The notes beneath the pieces were generated by a model, which searched no databases, was not told the DNA's origin, and worked only from the letters and a program-made list of their open reading frames with translations. Source: Streptomyces sp. Tue6028 (lineage in GTDB: Bacteria > Actinomycetota > Actinomycetes > Streptomycetales > Streptomycetaceae). Taken from it: a DNA stretch of 64,000 nucleotides. Below are positions 42,918-53,551 of the stretch, piece after piece. The position numbers and the translations under genes are program-made. The stretch is from positions 1-64,000 of the forward strand of contig NZ_MLCE01000021.1 in the NCBI RefSeq assembly GCF_002300165.1. The letters are read 5' to 3'. Every line of letters begins with the position of its first letter. Position 1 is the first letter of the stretch.

Positions 42918-43997
42918 CTAGAGCGAGGCGCGGAAGCCTTCCGTCGCCTTCAGGAAGATGTCGTTCGCCTCGGTCTCGCCGATCGTGACGCGCACGCCCT
43001 CGCCGGCGAAGGGACGCACCACGACCCCGGCGCGCTCGCAGTGCGCGGCGAAGTCGAGCGTGCGCTCCCCCAGCCGCAGCCACACGAAGTTGGCCTGGGT
43101 CTCGGGAACCGTCCAGCCCTGACCGCGCAGCGTCTCGACGACCCGGTTGCGCTCGCAGACCAGGGAGCCGACCCGGCCGAGCAGCTCGTCCTCGGCACGC
43201 AGACTCGCCACCGCCGCGTCCTGGGCCAGCTGACTCACACCGAACGGCACCGCGGTCTTGCGCAGGGCCGCCGCCACCGGCTCATGGGCGATCGCGAAGC
43301 CGACGCGGAGCCCGGCCAGGCCGTACGCCTTGGAGAAGGTGCGCAGCACGCAGACGTTGGGCCGGTCCCGGTAGACGGCCACGCCGTCCGGCACCTCGAC
43401 GTCGCGGACGAACTCGCGGTACGCCTCGTCCAGGACGACCAGCACGTCGCCCGGCACCCGGTCGAGGAAGCGCTCCAGCTCGGCCCGGCGCACCGAGGTG
43501 CCGGTGGGGTTGTTCGGGTTGCAGACGAAGATGAGCCGGGTGCGGTCGGTGATCGCGTCGGCCATCGCGTCCAGGTCGTGCACCTCGCCCGGCGTGAGCG
43601 GCACCTTCACCGAGGTCGCCCCGCTGATCTGCGTGATGATCGGGTACGCCTCGAAGGACCGCCAGGCGTAGATGACCTCGTCGCCGGGGCCGCTGGTGGC
43701 CTGGAGCAGCTGCTGCGCGACCCCGACCGACCCGGTGCCGGTCGCCAGGTGCGAGACGGGGACCCCGAAGCGGTCCGCCAGCTCGTTCATCAGGCCGGTG
43801 CACGCCATGTCCGGGTAGCGGTTGAACGACCCGGAGGCGGTCAGGAGGCTCTCCATCACCCCGGGCAACGGCGGATACGGGTTCTCGTTGGAGGACAGCT
43901 TGTATGCCACCGGACCGTCGGCCGCGGCGGGCTTGCCGGGCTTGTAGGTGGGGATACCCTCCAGCTCGGCACGCAGCTTGGGGCTCGTCTCGCTCAC
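42918..43997 (-). CDS. hisC: Histidinol-phosphate / aromatic aminotransferase
   Basis: A 359-residue fold-type I PLP enzyme. YKLSSNENPYPPLPG at the N-terminus, NPNNPTG and TFSKAYGLAGLR (PLP lysine in FSK) are HisC landmarks. It may serve histidine synthesis or phenylalanine/tyrosine transamination; the separation from other his genes and the proximity to pheA on the same replichore leave both open. GTG at 43997 with AGGAGG is preferred; a longer frame to 44048 exists. Confidence 0.9.
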   Translation of the reverse strand: MSETSPKLRAELEGIPTYKPGKPAAADGPVAYKLSSNENPYPPLPGVMESLLTASGSFNRYPDMACTGLMNELADRFGVPVSHLATGTGSVGVAQQLLQATSGPGDEVIYAWRSFEAYPIITQISGATSVKVPLTPGEVHDLDAMADAITDRTRLIFVCNPNNPTGTSVRRAELERFLDRVPGDVLVVLDEAYREFVRDVEVPDGVAVYRDRPNVCVLRTFSKAYGLAGLRVGFAIAHEPVAAALRKTAVPFGVSQLAQDAAVASLRAEDELLGRVGSLVCERNRVVETLRGQGWTVPETQANFVWLRLGERTLDFAAHCERAGVVVRPFAGEGVRVTIGETEANDIFLKATEGFRASL

Positions 43998-44440
43998 CGC
44001 AGTCCTCCTCGCGACCACCGGCGGCTCATGACCACCGCCGGCTACCAATGCTTCTCACCTTATGAGGATTCGGCGCCGCTGCGAATGGGCTGTGGACAAC
44101 CGGGCGGCAACCCGCGCCGGACCGTCCGCCGCCTCCGGGCGACCCCACGGTCATCCTTGTACGAAGGTGCACGAAAAGGGGGGCGCGTCACTCGGGCACG
44201 CACGCGCCGGTGGCTCACGCCGTGGCGCGCATCCCTCGTGAAGGTGAGTTGAGACCTCTTCGAAACATGGCCCCCTTGGCAGGCCTGTGCGTGTCGACAA
44301 GTCACGTACTGCCATTGGATCGTTCAACTGACTTGTTTTCTAAGGTTGTTGCTCCCTTTCGACCATGCAGAAACGTGCCTGTCAACGCGCGCATATGCGT
44401 CCGCACTACCCCACCGCATGAGCCCTACTATCGGCTCGCC
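43998..44440. other. Divergent region between hisC-like and lacI-like genes
   Basis: It contains one perfect DnaA box (44099-44091, minus strand TTGTCCACA). The stretch 44250-44400 is A/T-richer than its surroundings. TACTAT (44426-44431) is a good -10 for the LacI-family gene, whose mRNA would have a leader of only about three bases. No RNA gene is seen. Confidence 0.55.
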
Positions 44441-45553
44441 ATGACAGCAGCAGGGAAGCACCAGGTGAGCCGGGCGGAGACCTCCCGCCGAGGCGGTCGA
44501 CCGGGCCGGGCGGGCATCAGAGACGTGGCTGCGGCCGCAGGGGTCTCCATCACGACTGTGTCCGACGCCCTCAACGGCAAGGGCCGGCTCCCGGACGCCA
44601 CCCGACGCCATGTCCGCGAGGTCGCCGACCGGCTGGGCTATCGCCCGTCGGCCGCGGCCCGAACCCTCCGTACCGGCAAGTCGGGGCTGATCGGCCTGAC
44701 CGTGACGACGTACGGGGATGAACCTTTCACCTTCACCGAGTTCGCGTACTTCGCGGAGATGGCCAGAGCCGCGACGTCGGCCGCGCTGGCCCGGGGCTAC
44801 GCCCTGGTGATCCTCCCCGCGACCTCGCGCCACGACGTGTGGTCGAACGTCGCCCTGGACGGGACCGTGGTCATCGACCCGTCCGACCAGGACCCGGTCG
44901 TCAGCGAACTGGTCCGCCAGGGCTTACCCGTCGTCTCCGACGGCCGCCCGGCGGGCTCGCTCCCGGTCACCGCCTGGGTGGACAACGACCACGAGGCCGC
45001 GGTCCTGGGCATCCTCGACCACCTGGCCGACGCCGGCGCCCGCCGGATCGGCCTCCTCACCGGCACCACCACGGACACGTACACCCATCTCTCCACCACC
45101 GCATACCTGCACTGGTGCGAGCGGGTGGGCCAGGATCCGGTGTACGAGGCCTACCCCGCGCACGATCCCTGCGCCGGAGCCGTCGCCGCCGACCGGCTGC
45201 TCGCCCGGCCCGACCGCCCCGACGCCGTCTACGGGCTCTTCGACCCGAACGGCACGGACCTGCTGGCCGCGGCCCGCCGGTACGGCCTGCGTGTCCCGGA
45301 CGACCTGCTGCTCGTCTGCTGCAGCGAGTCCACCGTCTACGCCAACACCGAGCCGCCCATCACCACGCTCTCGCTCAAGCCGCGCCGCATCGGCACGGCC
45401 GTGGTCCAGCTCCTCATCGACGCCATCGAAGGGGTCGAATCGGACCATCCGGTCGAGCAGGTGATACCCACGGAACTGATCGTCCGGACGTCCTCGGAGC
45501 GCCGCTCGCCGCGCACGACGGTCAGTCCGCCACGATCACCCGAGGAGGGTTGA
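44441..45553 (+). CDS. LacI-family transcriptional regulator
   Basis: A 370-residue repressor. The LacI helix-turn-helix is IRDVAAAAGVSITTVSDALNGKGRLP (about 24-50; hinge helix follows), and the rest is a periplasmic-binding-like effector domain. The ATG at 44441 is nearly leaderless from TACTAT. No sugar operon is adjacent, so the target may be elsewhere or autoregulatory. Confidence 0.92.
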   Translation: MTAAGKHQVSRAETSRRGGRPGRAGIRDVAAAAGVSITTVSDALNGKGRLPDATRRHVREVADRLGYRPSAAARTLRTGKSGLIGLTVTTYGDEPFTFTEFAYFAEMARAATSAALARGYALVILPATSRHDVWSNVALDGTVVIDPSDQDPVVSELVRQGLPVVSDGRPAGSLPVTAWVDNDHEAAVLGILDHLADAGARRIGLLTGTTTDTYTHLSTTAYLHWCERVGQDPVYEAYPAHDPCAGAVAADRLLARPDRPDAVYGLFDPNGTDLLAAARRYGLRVPDDLLLVCCSESTVYANTEPPITTLSLKPRRIGTAVVQLLIDAIEGVESDHPVEQVIPTELIVRTSSERRSPRTTVSPPRSPEEG

Positions 45554-45769
45554 CGTCCCGTAAACAAGGGGCGCCACCAAAAGGGCTGGGATAGCACCGC
45601 CCAATTCGGGCGAAAACCGCGGTGAACAGGGCTCCTGCTCCGATTCACCACCCCTGGGTCATCACATGGCGCGATCCGCATTCCTATGATGGGCGGACGA
45701 CACCGCGGGCCGCTGCGACCAGGCAGTCCGATCCGGTGCAGATGCGGCGCGATGGTGGTGGAGGGGTCG

Positions 45770-47023
45770 ATGACTCAGGGGGCCGGTCAGGGACCCGAGG
45801 TGGTGCGGACGGCGACGTTGCGCGACTTCCGGGTGCCCGCGTACGTCCACGAGACCGGTCCGTACACGCCCAGCACTCCCCCTGGCGAGGCCACCGGCCC
45901 CGCCGGGGAGCCGGGCGAGTACCGGAACCCGGCCCCGGCCGAGTACCGGAACCAGCAGCAGGCCGAGCGCCGGGCCCCGGACACGGCGGAGCACCGGACC
46001 GCGAACGCGGCGGAGCGCCGGGCGCCGGAGTCGGCCGAGCACCAGACCCCGGAATCGGCTGCGTACCCGTCCACGGACTACCGGACGGACTACACGGAGG
46101 AGTACACGCCCACGCAGCGGGACCTCCCCGTCATCAACCGGGGCGACACCGTCCAGGTCACCGTCGACCCGGCCGCCGTGCCCGCCCCCACGCCCGCCGA
46201 CGGACCCGGCCCGCTGTACGTGGTCGGCGACGTGCACGGCTTCCTGGACCAGCTGGTCGCGGCGCTCCAGGAGCGGGGCCTCGTCGACGCCTCGGGCAAC
46301 TGGTCCGCGGGCAACGCCCGCCTGTGGTTCCTCGGCGACTTCACCGACCGCGGACCCGACGGCATCGGCGTGATCGACCTCGTGATGCGGCTGTCCGCCG
46401 AGGCCGCCGCGGCCGGCGGCTACTGCAAGGCCCTCATGGGCAACCACGAGTTGCTGCTCCTCGGCGCCAAGCGGTTCGCCGACACCCCGGTCAACTCCGG
46501 CGCGGGCACCGCCACCTTCCAGGCCGCCTGGCTGCTCAACGGCGGGCAGAAGACCGACATGGACCGCCTCCAGGACCACCACCTCCAGTGGATGGCCCGG
46601 CTCGACGCCATGGAACTGGTCGACGGGCACCTCCTGGTCCACTCGGACACGACCGCCTACCTCGACTACGGCGACTCCATCGAAGCGGTCAACGACACCG
46701 TCCGCGAAACCCTCACCCGCAACGACGCCGACGAGTGCTGGGACCTGTTCCGCAAGTTGACCAAGCGCTTCGCCTTCCGCGACGACGGCGGTTCCGAGGC
46801 CGTCCGCGAACTGCTGAACGCCTACGGCGGCAAGCGCATCGTCCATGGTCACAGCCCCATCCCGTACCTCCTGGGCGAGGTCGGCTCCGAGGACGGCGAG
46901 GACGGCGCGGGCCCCGTGGTCGAAGGACCCCACCTGTACGCCGACGGGCTGGCCATCGCGATGGACGGCGGAGTGACCATGGCCGGAAAGCTGCTGGTCC
47001 AGCAACTTCCCCTGGATACCTGA
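45770..47023 (+). CDS. Calcineurin-like metallophosphoesterase with repetitive N-terminus
   Basis: A 417-residue protein. The C-terminal two thirds carries the full phosphoesterase metal motifs: GDVHGF, GDFTDRGPDG, GNHE, a His in LVHSD and GHSP. Such enzymes hydrolyse phosphoproteins, diadenosine tetraphosphate or cyclic nucleotides. Residues about 45-110 are degenerate repeats of the form AE-(Y/R/H)-R-x-P, probably disordered. The ATG at 45770 is preferred because GGAGGGG lies just upstream; ATG at 45752 is an alternative. Confidence 0.88.
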   Translation: MTQGAGQGPEVVRTATLRDFRVPAYVHETGPYTPSTPPGEATGPAGEPGEYRNPAPAEYRNQQQAERRAPDTAEHRTANAAERRAPESAEHQTPESAAYPSTDYRTDYTEEYTPTQRDLPVINRGDTVQVTVDPAAVPAPTPADGPGPLYVVGDVHGFLDQLVAALQERGLVDASGNWSAGNARLWFLGDFTDRGPDGIGVIDLVMRLSAEAAAAGGYCKALMGNHELLLLGAKRFADTPVNSGAGTATFQAAWLLNGGQKTDMDRLQDHHLQWMARLDAMELVDGHLLVHSDTTAYLDYGDSIEAVNDTVRETLTRNDADECWDLFRKLTKRFAFRDDGGSEAVRELLNAYGGKRIVHGHSPIPYLLGEVGSEDGEDGAGPVVEGPHLYADGLAIAMDGGVTMAGKLLVQQLPLDT

Positions 47024-47210
47024 GCGTTCGCCGGGCAGGCGTCCCCCAGGAGGACTGCGCCGAGCCAGGGGCCTATTTCTGGAAACCCCCTGTCACGGCG
47101 TGCCGTCACCGCTCTACCATCGGCTTATCCGTAGCAGGCTCCCCTCCGTTTCTGCCCGACGGCTCGTCAGCGTGCGAGCCACCAGCCCTACGGAGCATCG
47201 GGGGATGCAC

Positions 47211-48068
47211 ATGAACAGCGTTCCGCAGCACCTGCTGAGCGAGGACCGCCAGGAATACGAGCGGATCCTCGACGAGGCGCTGCGCTCCGCACCACACCGC
47301 CCGGAACTCGCCGCTGTCGGCCAGCGGCTCAACCCCGAACAACTGCGCACCATGGCACTCAACGCCACCGCGCTCATCACGGCGGCCGCGGCGACCGAGT
47401 ACCAGAACTATGTGAAGGCCCGTGAGGAACTGCGCAACCCGGCGTCGTCCCACCCGGTCGTGAGCGAGGAAGTCGGTTCCCCGGAGCCGGGCGCGACCGC
47501 GATGGGGCTCGCCGCCACCGTGGGGGAGGTCACCGAGACCGCCGGAGCCGGCGCCATCGCCGTCGTCGCGGTGCTCGCGCCCGTGCTCGCGGGCACGGCA
47601 GCGGCGATCTTCCTGCTCGTCGGGTACATCCTGAAGATGCTCGACCCCGAGCCGGCGTTCGCCAAGACCCTCCTGACCACGGGGTGGGTCTTCGGCGCGG
47701 TCACGGCGGCCGCGATCCTGGTCGCCGCGGTCGGACTGCTGCTGACGGCATTGCGCAACAGCTCGTCCTCCCTTCCGGACGAGGCCCGCGGCGAACTGCG
47801 CGAACAAGTGGTCCGGGCCAGGGAAGCGTGGCACGACGCTCTGCTGGAGCGCGGCGTCCTGCCGTTCCTCCGGGAGGCCCTCGCCGATCCCGGCTCCGCC
47901 GCGCTGGGCCGCCAGGCCTCGGCGCCGAGCCGCATCCCGCACCTCGGGTACAACCGGCCGGGGTTCAGCAGCCCCGAAGGCGGACCGTCGGCAGGACCGC
48001 GCCCGAGCTTCTCCAGTCCGGACTTCACCAGCCCGGACTTCGGCGGACCGGAGCACCAGCCCGAGTAG
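47211..48068 (+). CDS. Membrane protein of unknown function
   Basis: A 285-residue protein. An N-terminal helical cytosolic domain (about 1-100; EDRQEYERILDEALRSAP) precedes two membrane segments (about 113-140 and 153-178) and a second helical region (LREQVVRAREAWHDALLERG). The tail is repeated Ser/Pro/Phe (FSSPE, FSSPD, FTSPD, DFGGPE). I do not recognise the family. The ATG at 47211 has GGGGG at -7 to -11; ATG 47205 is also possible. Confidence 0.8.
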   Translation: MNSVPQHLLSEDRQEYERILDEALRSAPHRPELAAVGQRLNPEQLRTMALNATALITAAAATEYQNYVKAREELRNPASSHPVVSEEVGSPEPGATAMGLAATVGEVTETAGAGAIAVVAVLAPVLAGTAAAIFLLVGYILKMLDPEPAFAKTLLTTGWVFGAVTAAAILVAAVGLLLTALRNSSSSLPDEARGELREQVVRAREAWHDALLERGVLPFLREALADPGSAALGRQASAPSRIPHLGYNRPGFSSPEGGPSAGPRPSFSSPDFTSPDFGGPEHQPE

Positions 48069-48098
48069 GACCCCGGTCGGCCGACGGCCGGGGGAATC

Positions 48099-48127
48099 CG
48101 GGCCCGCGCTCCAGCGGCGCGGGCCCG
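48099..48127. terminator. Strong hairpin between convergent genes
   Basis: CGGGCCCGCGC and GCGCGGGCCCG pair perfectly over 11 bp with a 7-base loop, 31 bases after the membrane-protein stop. It can serve both directions. Just beyond, CCTCACGG is repeated about three times (48190-48216). Confidence 0.7.
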
Positions 48128-48216
48128 CACGGGGCCTGTCCCCGTGCCCTCCTGCCCCCGTGCGACGGCTTCGGTCTCATGGCCTCATTGCCTCACGGCC
48201 TCACGGCCTCACGGCC

Positions 48217-49740
48217 TCAGCCGCGGACGATGCCCAGACGCCGTGCCGCGCTCATCCAGGCCGGGAACTGGGACAGCAAGCGGTCGTACAGCTCCGGGTC
48301 CGGCACGGTACTGATGTCGTCGACGGCGAAGAAGCCGACATTGTCGACGCGTCGGTCGGGGAGTGCGTCGAACCGCTCCAGCACGCCGTAGTTCGACCGC
48401 CCCAGTCCCACGAACTGCCAGAAGATCGGCTCCTCCACCGCCGCACGCAGCTCGTTCTCGATCTCCTTGTTGCGGTAGATGCCGCCGTCGGAGAAGAACA
48501 GCACCAGCGTGGGATCGGCGGCCGGGTTCTCACGGACGAACGACCGCACCTCGGCGATGACCTTCTGCTCCTCGTTCTGGATGCCCACCGCGCGCATGTC
48601 CACCTGCCCCGGCCGCAGACCCTTGCGCGGCTTCTTGCGCCGGAACAGGGTCAGCTCACCTACCCGGACGTGAAGCTCCAGCCATTCGGGCAGTTCCCCC
48701 AGCACCAGGTCCGGCAGGCGGGCCGGGTTGGAGGCGAAGGTCCACGCCTGCATCTCCCCGTCGTCGTCGAGCTGCGCTGCCACCGCGGCCATCCGCTCCA
48801 CCACATCGGCCACGACGCCGCGCGAATACAGGAAGGACATCGAGCCCGAGGCGTCGAGGACCAGGACGACACGGGCCCTGACACCCTCCGCGCCGTGCTT
48901 GCGCAGGCTGACGGCCACCTGCTCCTTGCGCAGGGACAGCCGCTTGCGCATGTCCACGGGCAGGTGCTCCTCACCCTTGACCAGGCGAGGAGGGGTGGCC
49001 TGCGGCGCCGTGGGAACCGGCGGTCCCACGACCGGCGGAGCGGGCGCGGGCGCCGTGGCGGGGAGGGGCGGACGAGGTGCCAGGGGTGCCGGCGGCGCGG
49101 CGGGCACCGGAGCCGGGGGTGCCGTCGGCGCGGGCGGAGCGGCGGGCACCGGCGTCTGGTGGGCCATCGCCGCGGCATCGGGGACGGCCGGCTCCGCGGT
49201 GGCGGGCTCCTCGTCCACGCTGATCCCGAAGTCGGTGGCGAGGCCCGCCAGTCCGGAGTCGTAGCCCTGTCCGACCGCGCGGAACTTCCACTGGCCGCCC
49301 CTCAGATAGAGCTCGCCGCCGATGAACGCCGTCTCCGTCGTGGCCTCCATCTCGAAACGCGCGAGCTCCTGGCCCGTCCCGGCGTCCAGCAGCCTGAGCA
49401 TCAGGCCCGACAGCTGACCGAAGGTGCCGCCGTCGGCCGAGGCTCCCAGCACGACACGTTGGACGGCGGGCTCCAGGGCACGCAGGTCCACCCCGACGGT
49501 GTCCGTCGTGCCGCCGGCGTCCTGACGCTTCCCGAGGTGACGCACGGCGCCGGAGGCGTGCTGCGGCTGGTTGTAGAAGACGAAGTCCCCGTCGTCCCTC
49601 ACCCGTCCGTCCGCCCCGAGCAGGAGCGCCGAGGCATCGGCGTCCGGCGCACCAGGCCCGGCGGACCAGCCGAGCACGACCTGCACGGCCTCGGCGGCCA
49701 CGGGAAGATTGGCGCCTTTGCTCATGGATGTGGCTGTCAT
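48217..49740 (-). CDS. TerD-domain / von Willebrand A fusion protein
   Basis: A 507-residue protein. A TerD domain (about 1-175) begins MTATSMSKGANLPV and ends at GQWKFRAVGQGYDSGL, the calcium-binding fold of tellurium-resistance clusters. A Pro/Ala linker (about 195-265) follows, then a vWA domain (about 305-500) with the MIDAS motif DASGSM. It lacks its usual ter neighbours. A role as a calcium/magnesium-dependent scaffold in stress response is likely for the family; the partner is unknown. Confidence 0.88.
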   Translation of the reverse strand: MTATSMSKGANLPVAAEAVQVVLGWSAGPGAPDADASALLLGADGRVRDDGDFVFYNQPQHASGAVRHLGKRQDAGGTTDTVGVDLRALEPAVQRVVLGASADGGTFGQLSGLMLRLLDAGTGQELARFEMEATTETAFIGGELYLRGGQWKFRAVGQGYDSGLAGLATDFGISVDEEPATAEPAVPDAAAMAHQTPVPAAPPAPTAPPAPVPAAPPAPLAPRPPLPATAPAPAPPVVGPPVPTAPQATPPRLVKGEEHLPVDMRKRLSLRKEQVAVSLRKHGAEGVRARVVLVLDASGSMSFLYSRGVVADVVERMAAVAAQLDDDGEMQAWTFASNPARLPDLVLGELPEWLELHVRVGELTLFRRKKPRKGLRPGQVDMRAVGIQNEEQKVIAEVRSFVRENPAADPTLVLFFSDGGIYRNKEIENELRAAVEEPIFWQFVGLGRSNYGVLERFDALPDRRVDNVGFFAVDDISTVPDPELYDRLLSQFPAWMSAARRLGIVRG

Positions 49741-49857
49741 GGGCCCAGTCTGCCAACTGAACCGGTCCCCGGGACCGCCCCCTACGCACACCCGTACCCA
49801 TCGGACAGCCCAGGGGCTTCTGCCGACTGAAGACGCGTCAGCCCACGAGCGGGAGAC

Positions 49858-49887
49858 GGCCCCTCCCTCCTTCGGGAGGGAAGGGCC
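49858..49887 (-). terminator. Terminator of thiC
   Basis: A 13-bp stem with TTCG-type loop (plus-strand loop 49871-49874): GGCCCCTCCCTCC against GGAGGGAAGGGCC, with one wobble. It lies 23 bases beyond the thiC stop. Confidence 0.8.
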
Positions 49888-49909
49888 ACTCGGCGGGACC
49901 CTCGTCGGA

Positions 49910-51730
<1,821 letters not shown>

Positions 51731-51737
51731 GAGACCT

Positions 51738-51880
51738 ACTCCCTACGCCGGCATTACCCGGTAACAGGTTCGGCGGTCGACGCAGCGGCTTCCGTCTGTC
51801 GATGTTTCATGTGAAACATCGATGAGGCGGAGGTCAGCGCCCTCTCAGCCCGGTGCTCCGAGCTCCCGCGTGTGCAAAGG
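51738..51880 (-). promoter_or_regulatory. TPP riboswitch of thiC
   Basis: On the minus strand the 5' part has GGGAGC then GGGCTGAGAGGG (CTGAGA at 51848-51843) and the 3' part has GAACCTG, GGGTAATGCC and GGCGTAGGGAG (51772-51740). These are the conserved pyrimidine- and pyrophosphate-sensing elements. The 3' end reaches within ten bases of the ATG, so it likely hides the ribosome site when TPP binds. The variable P3 arm is a long hairpin containing a near-parS palindrome. Confidence 0.95.
51804..51817. other. Near-parS palindrome inside the TPP riboswitch
   Basis: GTTTCATGTGAAAC differs from parS at one base. In RNA the flanking CGATGTTTC and GAAACATCG form a 9-bp stem with a four-base loop, which would be the P3 extension. 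Confidence 0.65.
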
Positions 51881-51950
51881 TGCCTCCACGCTAGCGTCAT
51901 ATCTGGCGCGGTGAACAGAGGGCCCCTGCCGTTCTTGCGATGATCGGTCG

Positions 51951-53489
51951 GTGACCACGACGCAGCAGTCCCCGTTCCCGCCGTCCGAGCCGCCGCGCGG
52001 TGCAGCCTCCGGCGACGGCCGCAGGCATGGCCCCGGTGGCGGCTCCGGACGCGGATCCGGCGGTGGCCGTGGACCAGGCGGCGGGCATGGCCACGGTCCC
52101 GGCAACGGGCACGGCGGCGGTCCGGGCGACGGTCACGACGACAGTCCCGGCGGAGGGCACGGACACGGCCCCGGCGGAGGCCATGGCCACTCGCACAGTC
52201 ACAGCCACGGCCCGGCCGCACCCGTCTCCCGCCACCTGCGCAAGGTCATCGCCGCGGTGCTGATCCCCTTCGCGGCAGCGGTCGTCGTGGGTCTCCTGGT
52301 GCTCTGGCCCGGTGGCGCTCCGTCCCACGAGCGGACCGGCGTCGGCTTCGACCGGCAGACACAGCAGGCGACGGTCACCCAGGTCGACGAGGTGGACTGC
52401 AAGGCGGTGAACGCCGCGGGGCAGGCGCCGAGCGGCGACAACTCCACCGCCCAGGGGTCGTCCACGCAGCAGCGGGCGAAGGGGGAGTGCAAGAAGGCCA
52501 CGATCCGGATCGACACCGGCAAGGACGAGGGCCGCACGTTCACGGAGATCATTCAGCCCGACCAGACCCGGCAGTTGCACGAGGGACAGAAGGTCGTCGT
52601 CGCGTACGAGCCGTCGGCGCCGAAGGACCTCCAGTACTCGGTCACCGACGTCAACCGGAAGTTCCCCCTGACCCTGCTCGCCGGGATCTTCGCGGTCGTC
52701 GTCGTGGTCGTGGGCCGGATGCGCGGCGTCATGGCGCTGGTCGCGCTGGCCATCAGCTTCCTGATCCTGACGTTCTTCATCCTGCCGGCGATCCTGGAAG
52801 GCTCGAACCCGCTGATCGTGGCGGTCGTCGGCTCCAGCGCCATCATGCTGATCGCCCTCTACATGTGTCATGGTCTCTCGGCCCGCACATCGGTGGCCGT
52901 CATCGGCACGCTGCTCTCGCTGGTGCTGATCGGTGTGCTCGGCTCCGCCTTCATCGGATGGGCGGCGCTGACCGGCAACACCGACGACAACACCGGCCTG
53001 ATCCATGGCCTGTATCCGTCCATCGACATGAGCGGTCTGCTGCTCGCGGGCGTCATCATCGGTTCGCTCGGTGTCCTCGACGACGTGACCGTCACACAGA
53101 CATCCGCGGTCTGGGAGCTGCACGAGGCGAATCCGACGATGGGCCGGCGCGGCCTGTACCGCGCGGGCATCCGCATCGGCCGTGACCACATCGCGTCGGT
53201 CGTGAACACCCTCGTCCTCGCCTACGCGGGCGCCGCACTGCCACTGCTGCTGCTCTTCTCGATCGCGCAGAGCAGCGTGGCCACGGTGGCCAACAGCGAA
53301 CTCGTCGCCGAGGAGATCGTGCGCACCCTGATCGGCTCGATCGGGCTGGTCGCCTCCGTGCCGGTGACCACGGCGCTGGCCGCGCTGGTGGTCGCCGCCG
53401 ACCGCCCTGAGGCCGCGCAGAGCGTGCCTGAGCCCGCGAGGGCCAGGACGCCGGTGCGCGGCGGTGGCGGTCGCCGCCGTAAGCGCTGA
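51951..53489 (+). CDS. YibE/F-family membrane protein with His/Gly-rich N-terminus
   Basis: A 512-residue protein. Residues about 15-88 are almost entirely Gly, His, Pro and Asp, including HGHSHSHSHG, a likely divalent-metal-binding tail. A first membrane helix (about 97-117) and an extracellular domain follow, then about seven helices (about 240-480) of the YibE/F domain, whose function is unknown though a transport or lipid role is suspected. The start is GTG at 51951; it is divergent from thiC. Confidence 0.88.
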   Translation: MTTTQQSPFPPSEPPRGAASGDGRRHGPGGGSGRGSGGGRGPGGGHGHGPGNGHGGGPGDGHDDSPGGGHGHGPGGGHGHSHSHSHGPAAPVSRHLRKVIAAVLIPFAAAVVVGLLVLWPGGAPSHERTGVGFDRQTQQATVTQVDEVDCKAVNAAGQAPSGDNSTAQGSSTQQRAKGECKKATIRIDTGKDEGRTFTEIIQPDQTRQLHEGQKVVVAYEPSAPKDLQYSVTDVNRKFPLTLLAGIFAVVVVVVGRMRGVMALVALAISFLILTFFILPAILEGSNPLIVAVVGSSAIMLIALYMCHGLSARTSVAVIGTLLSLVLIGVLGSAFIGWAALTGNTDDNTGLIHGLYPSIDMSGLLLAGVIIGSLGVLDDVTVTQTSAVWELHEANPTMGRRGLYRAGIRIGRDHIASVVNTLVLAYAGAALPLLLLFSIAQSSVATVANSELVAEEIVRTLIGSIGLVASVPVTTALAALVVAADRPEAAQSVPEPARARTPVRGGGGRRRKR

Positions 53490-53551
53490 AACCATCAGTC
53501 CCCGCGCCGACGGTGAGGAAGCGTTACTCCACTTGAGGATGCGGACGTTCG

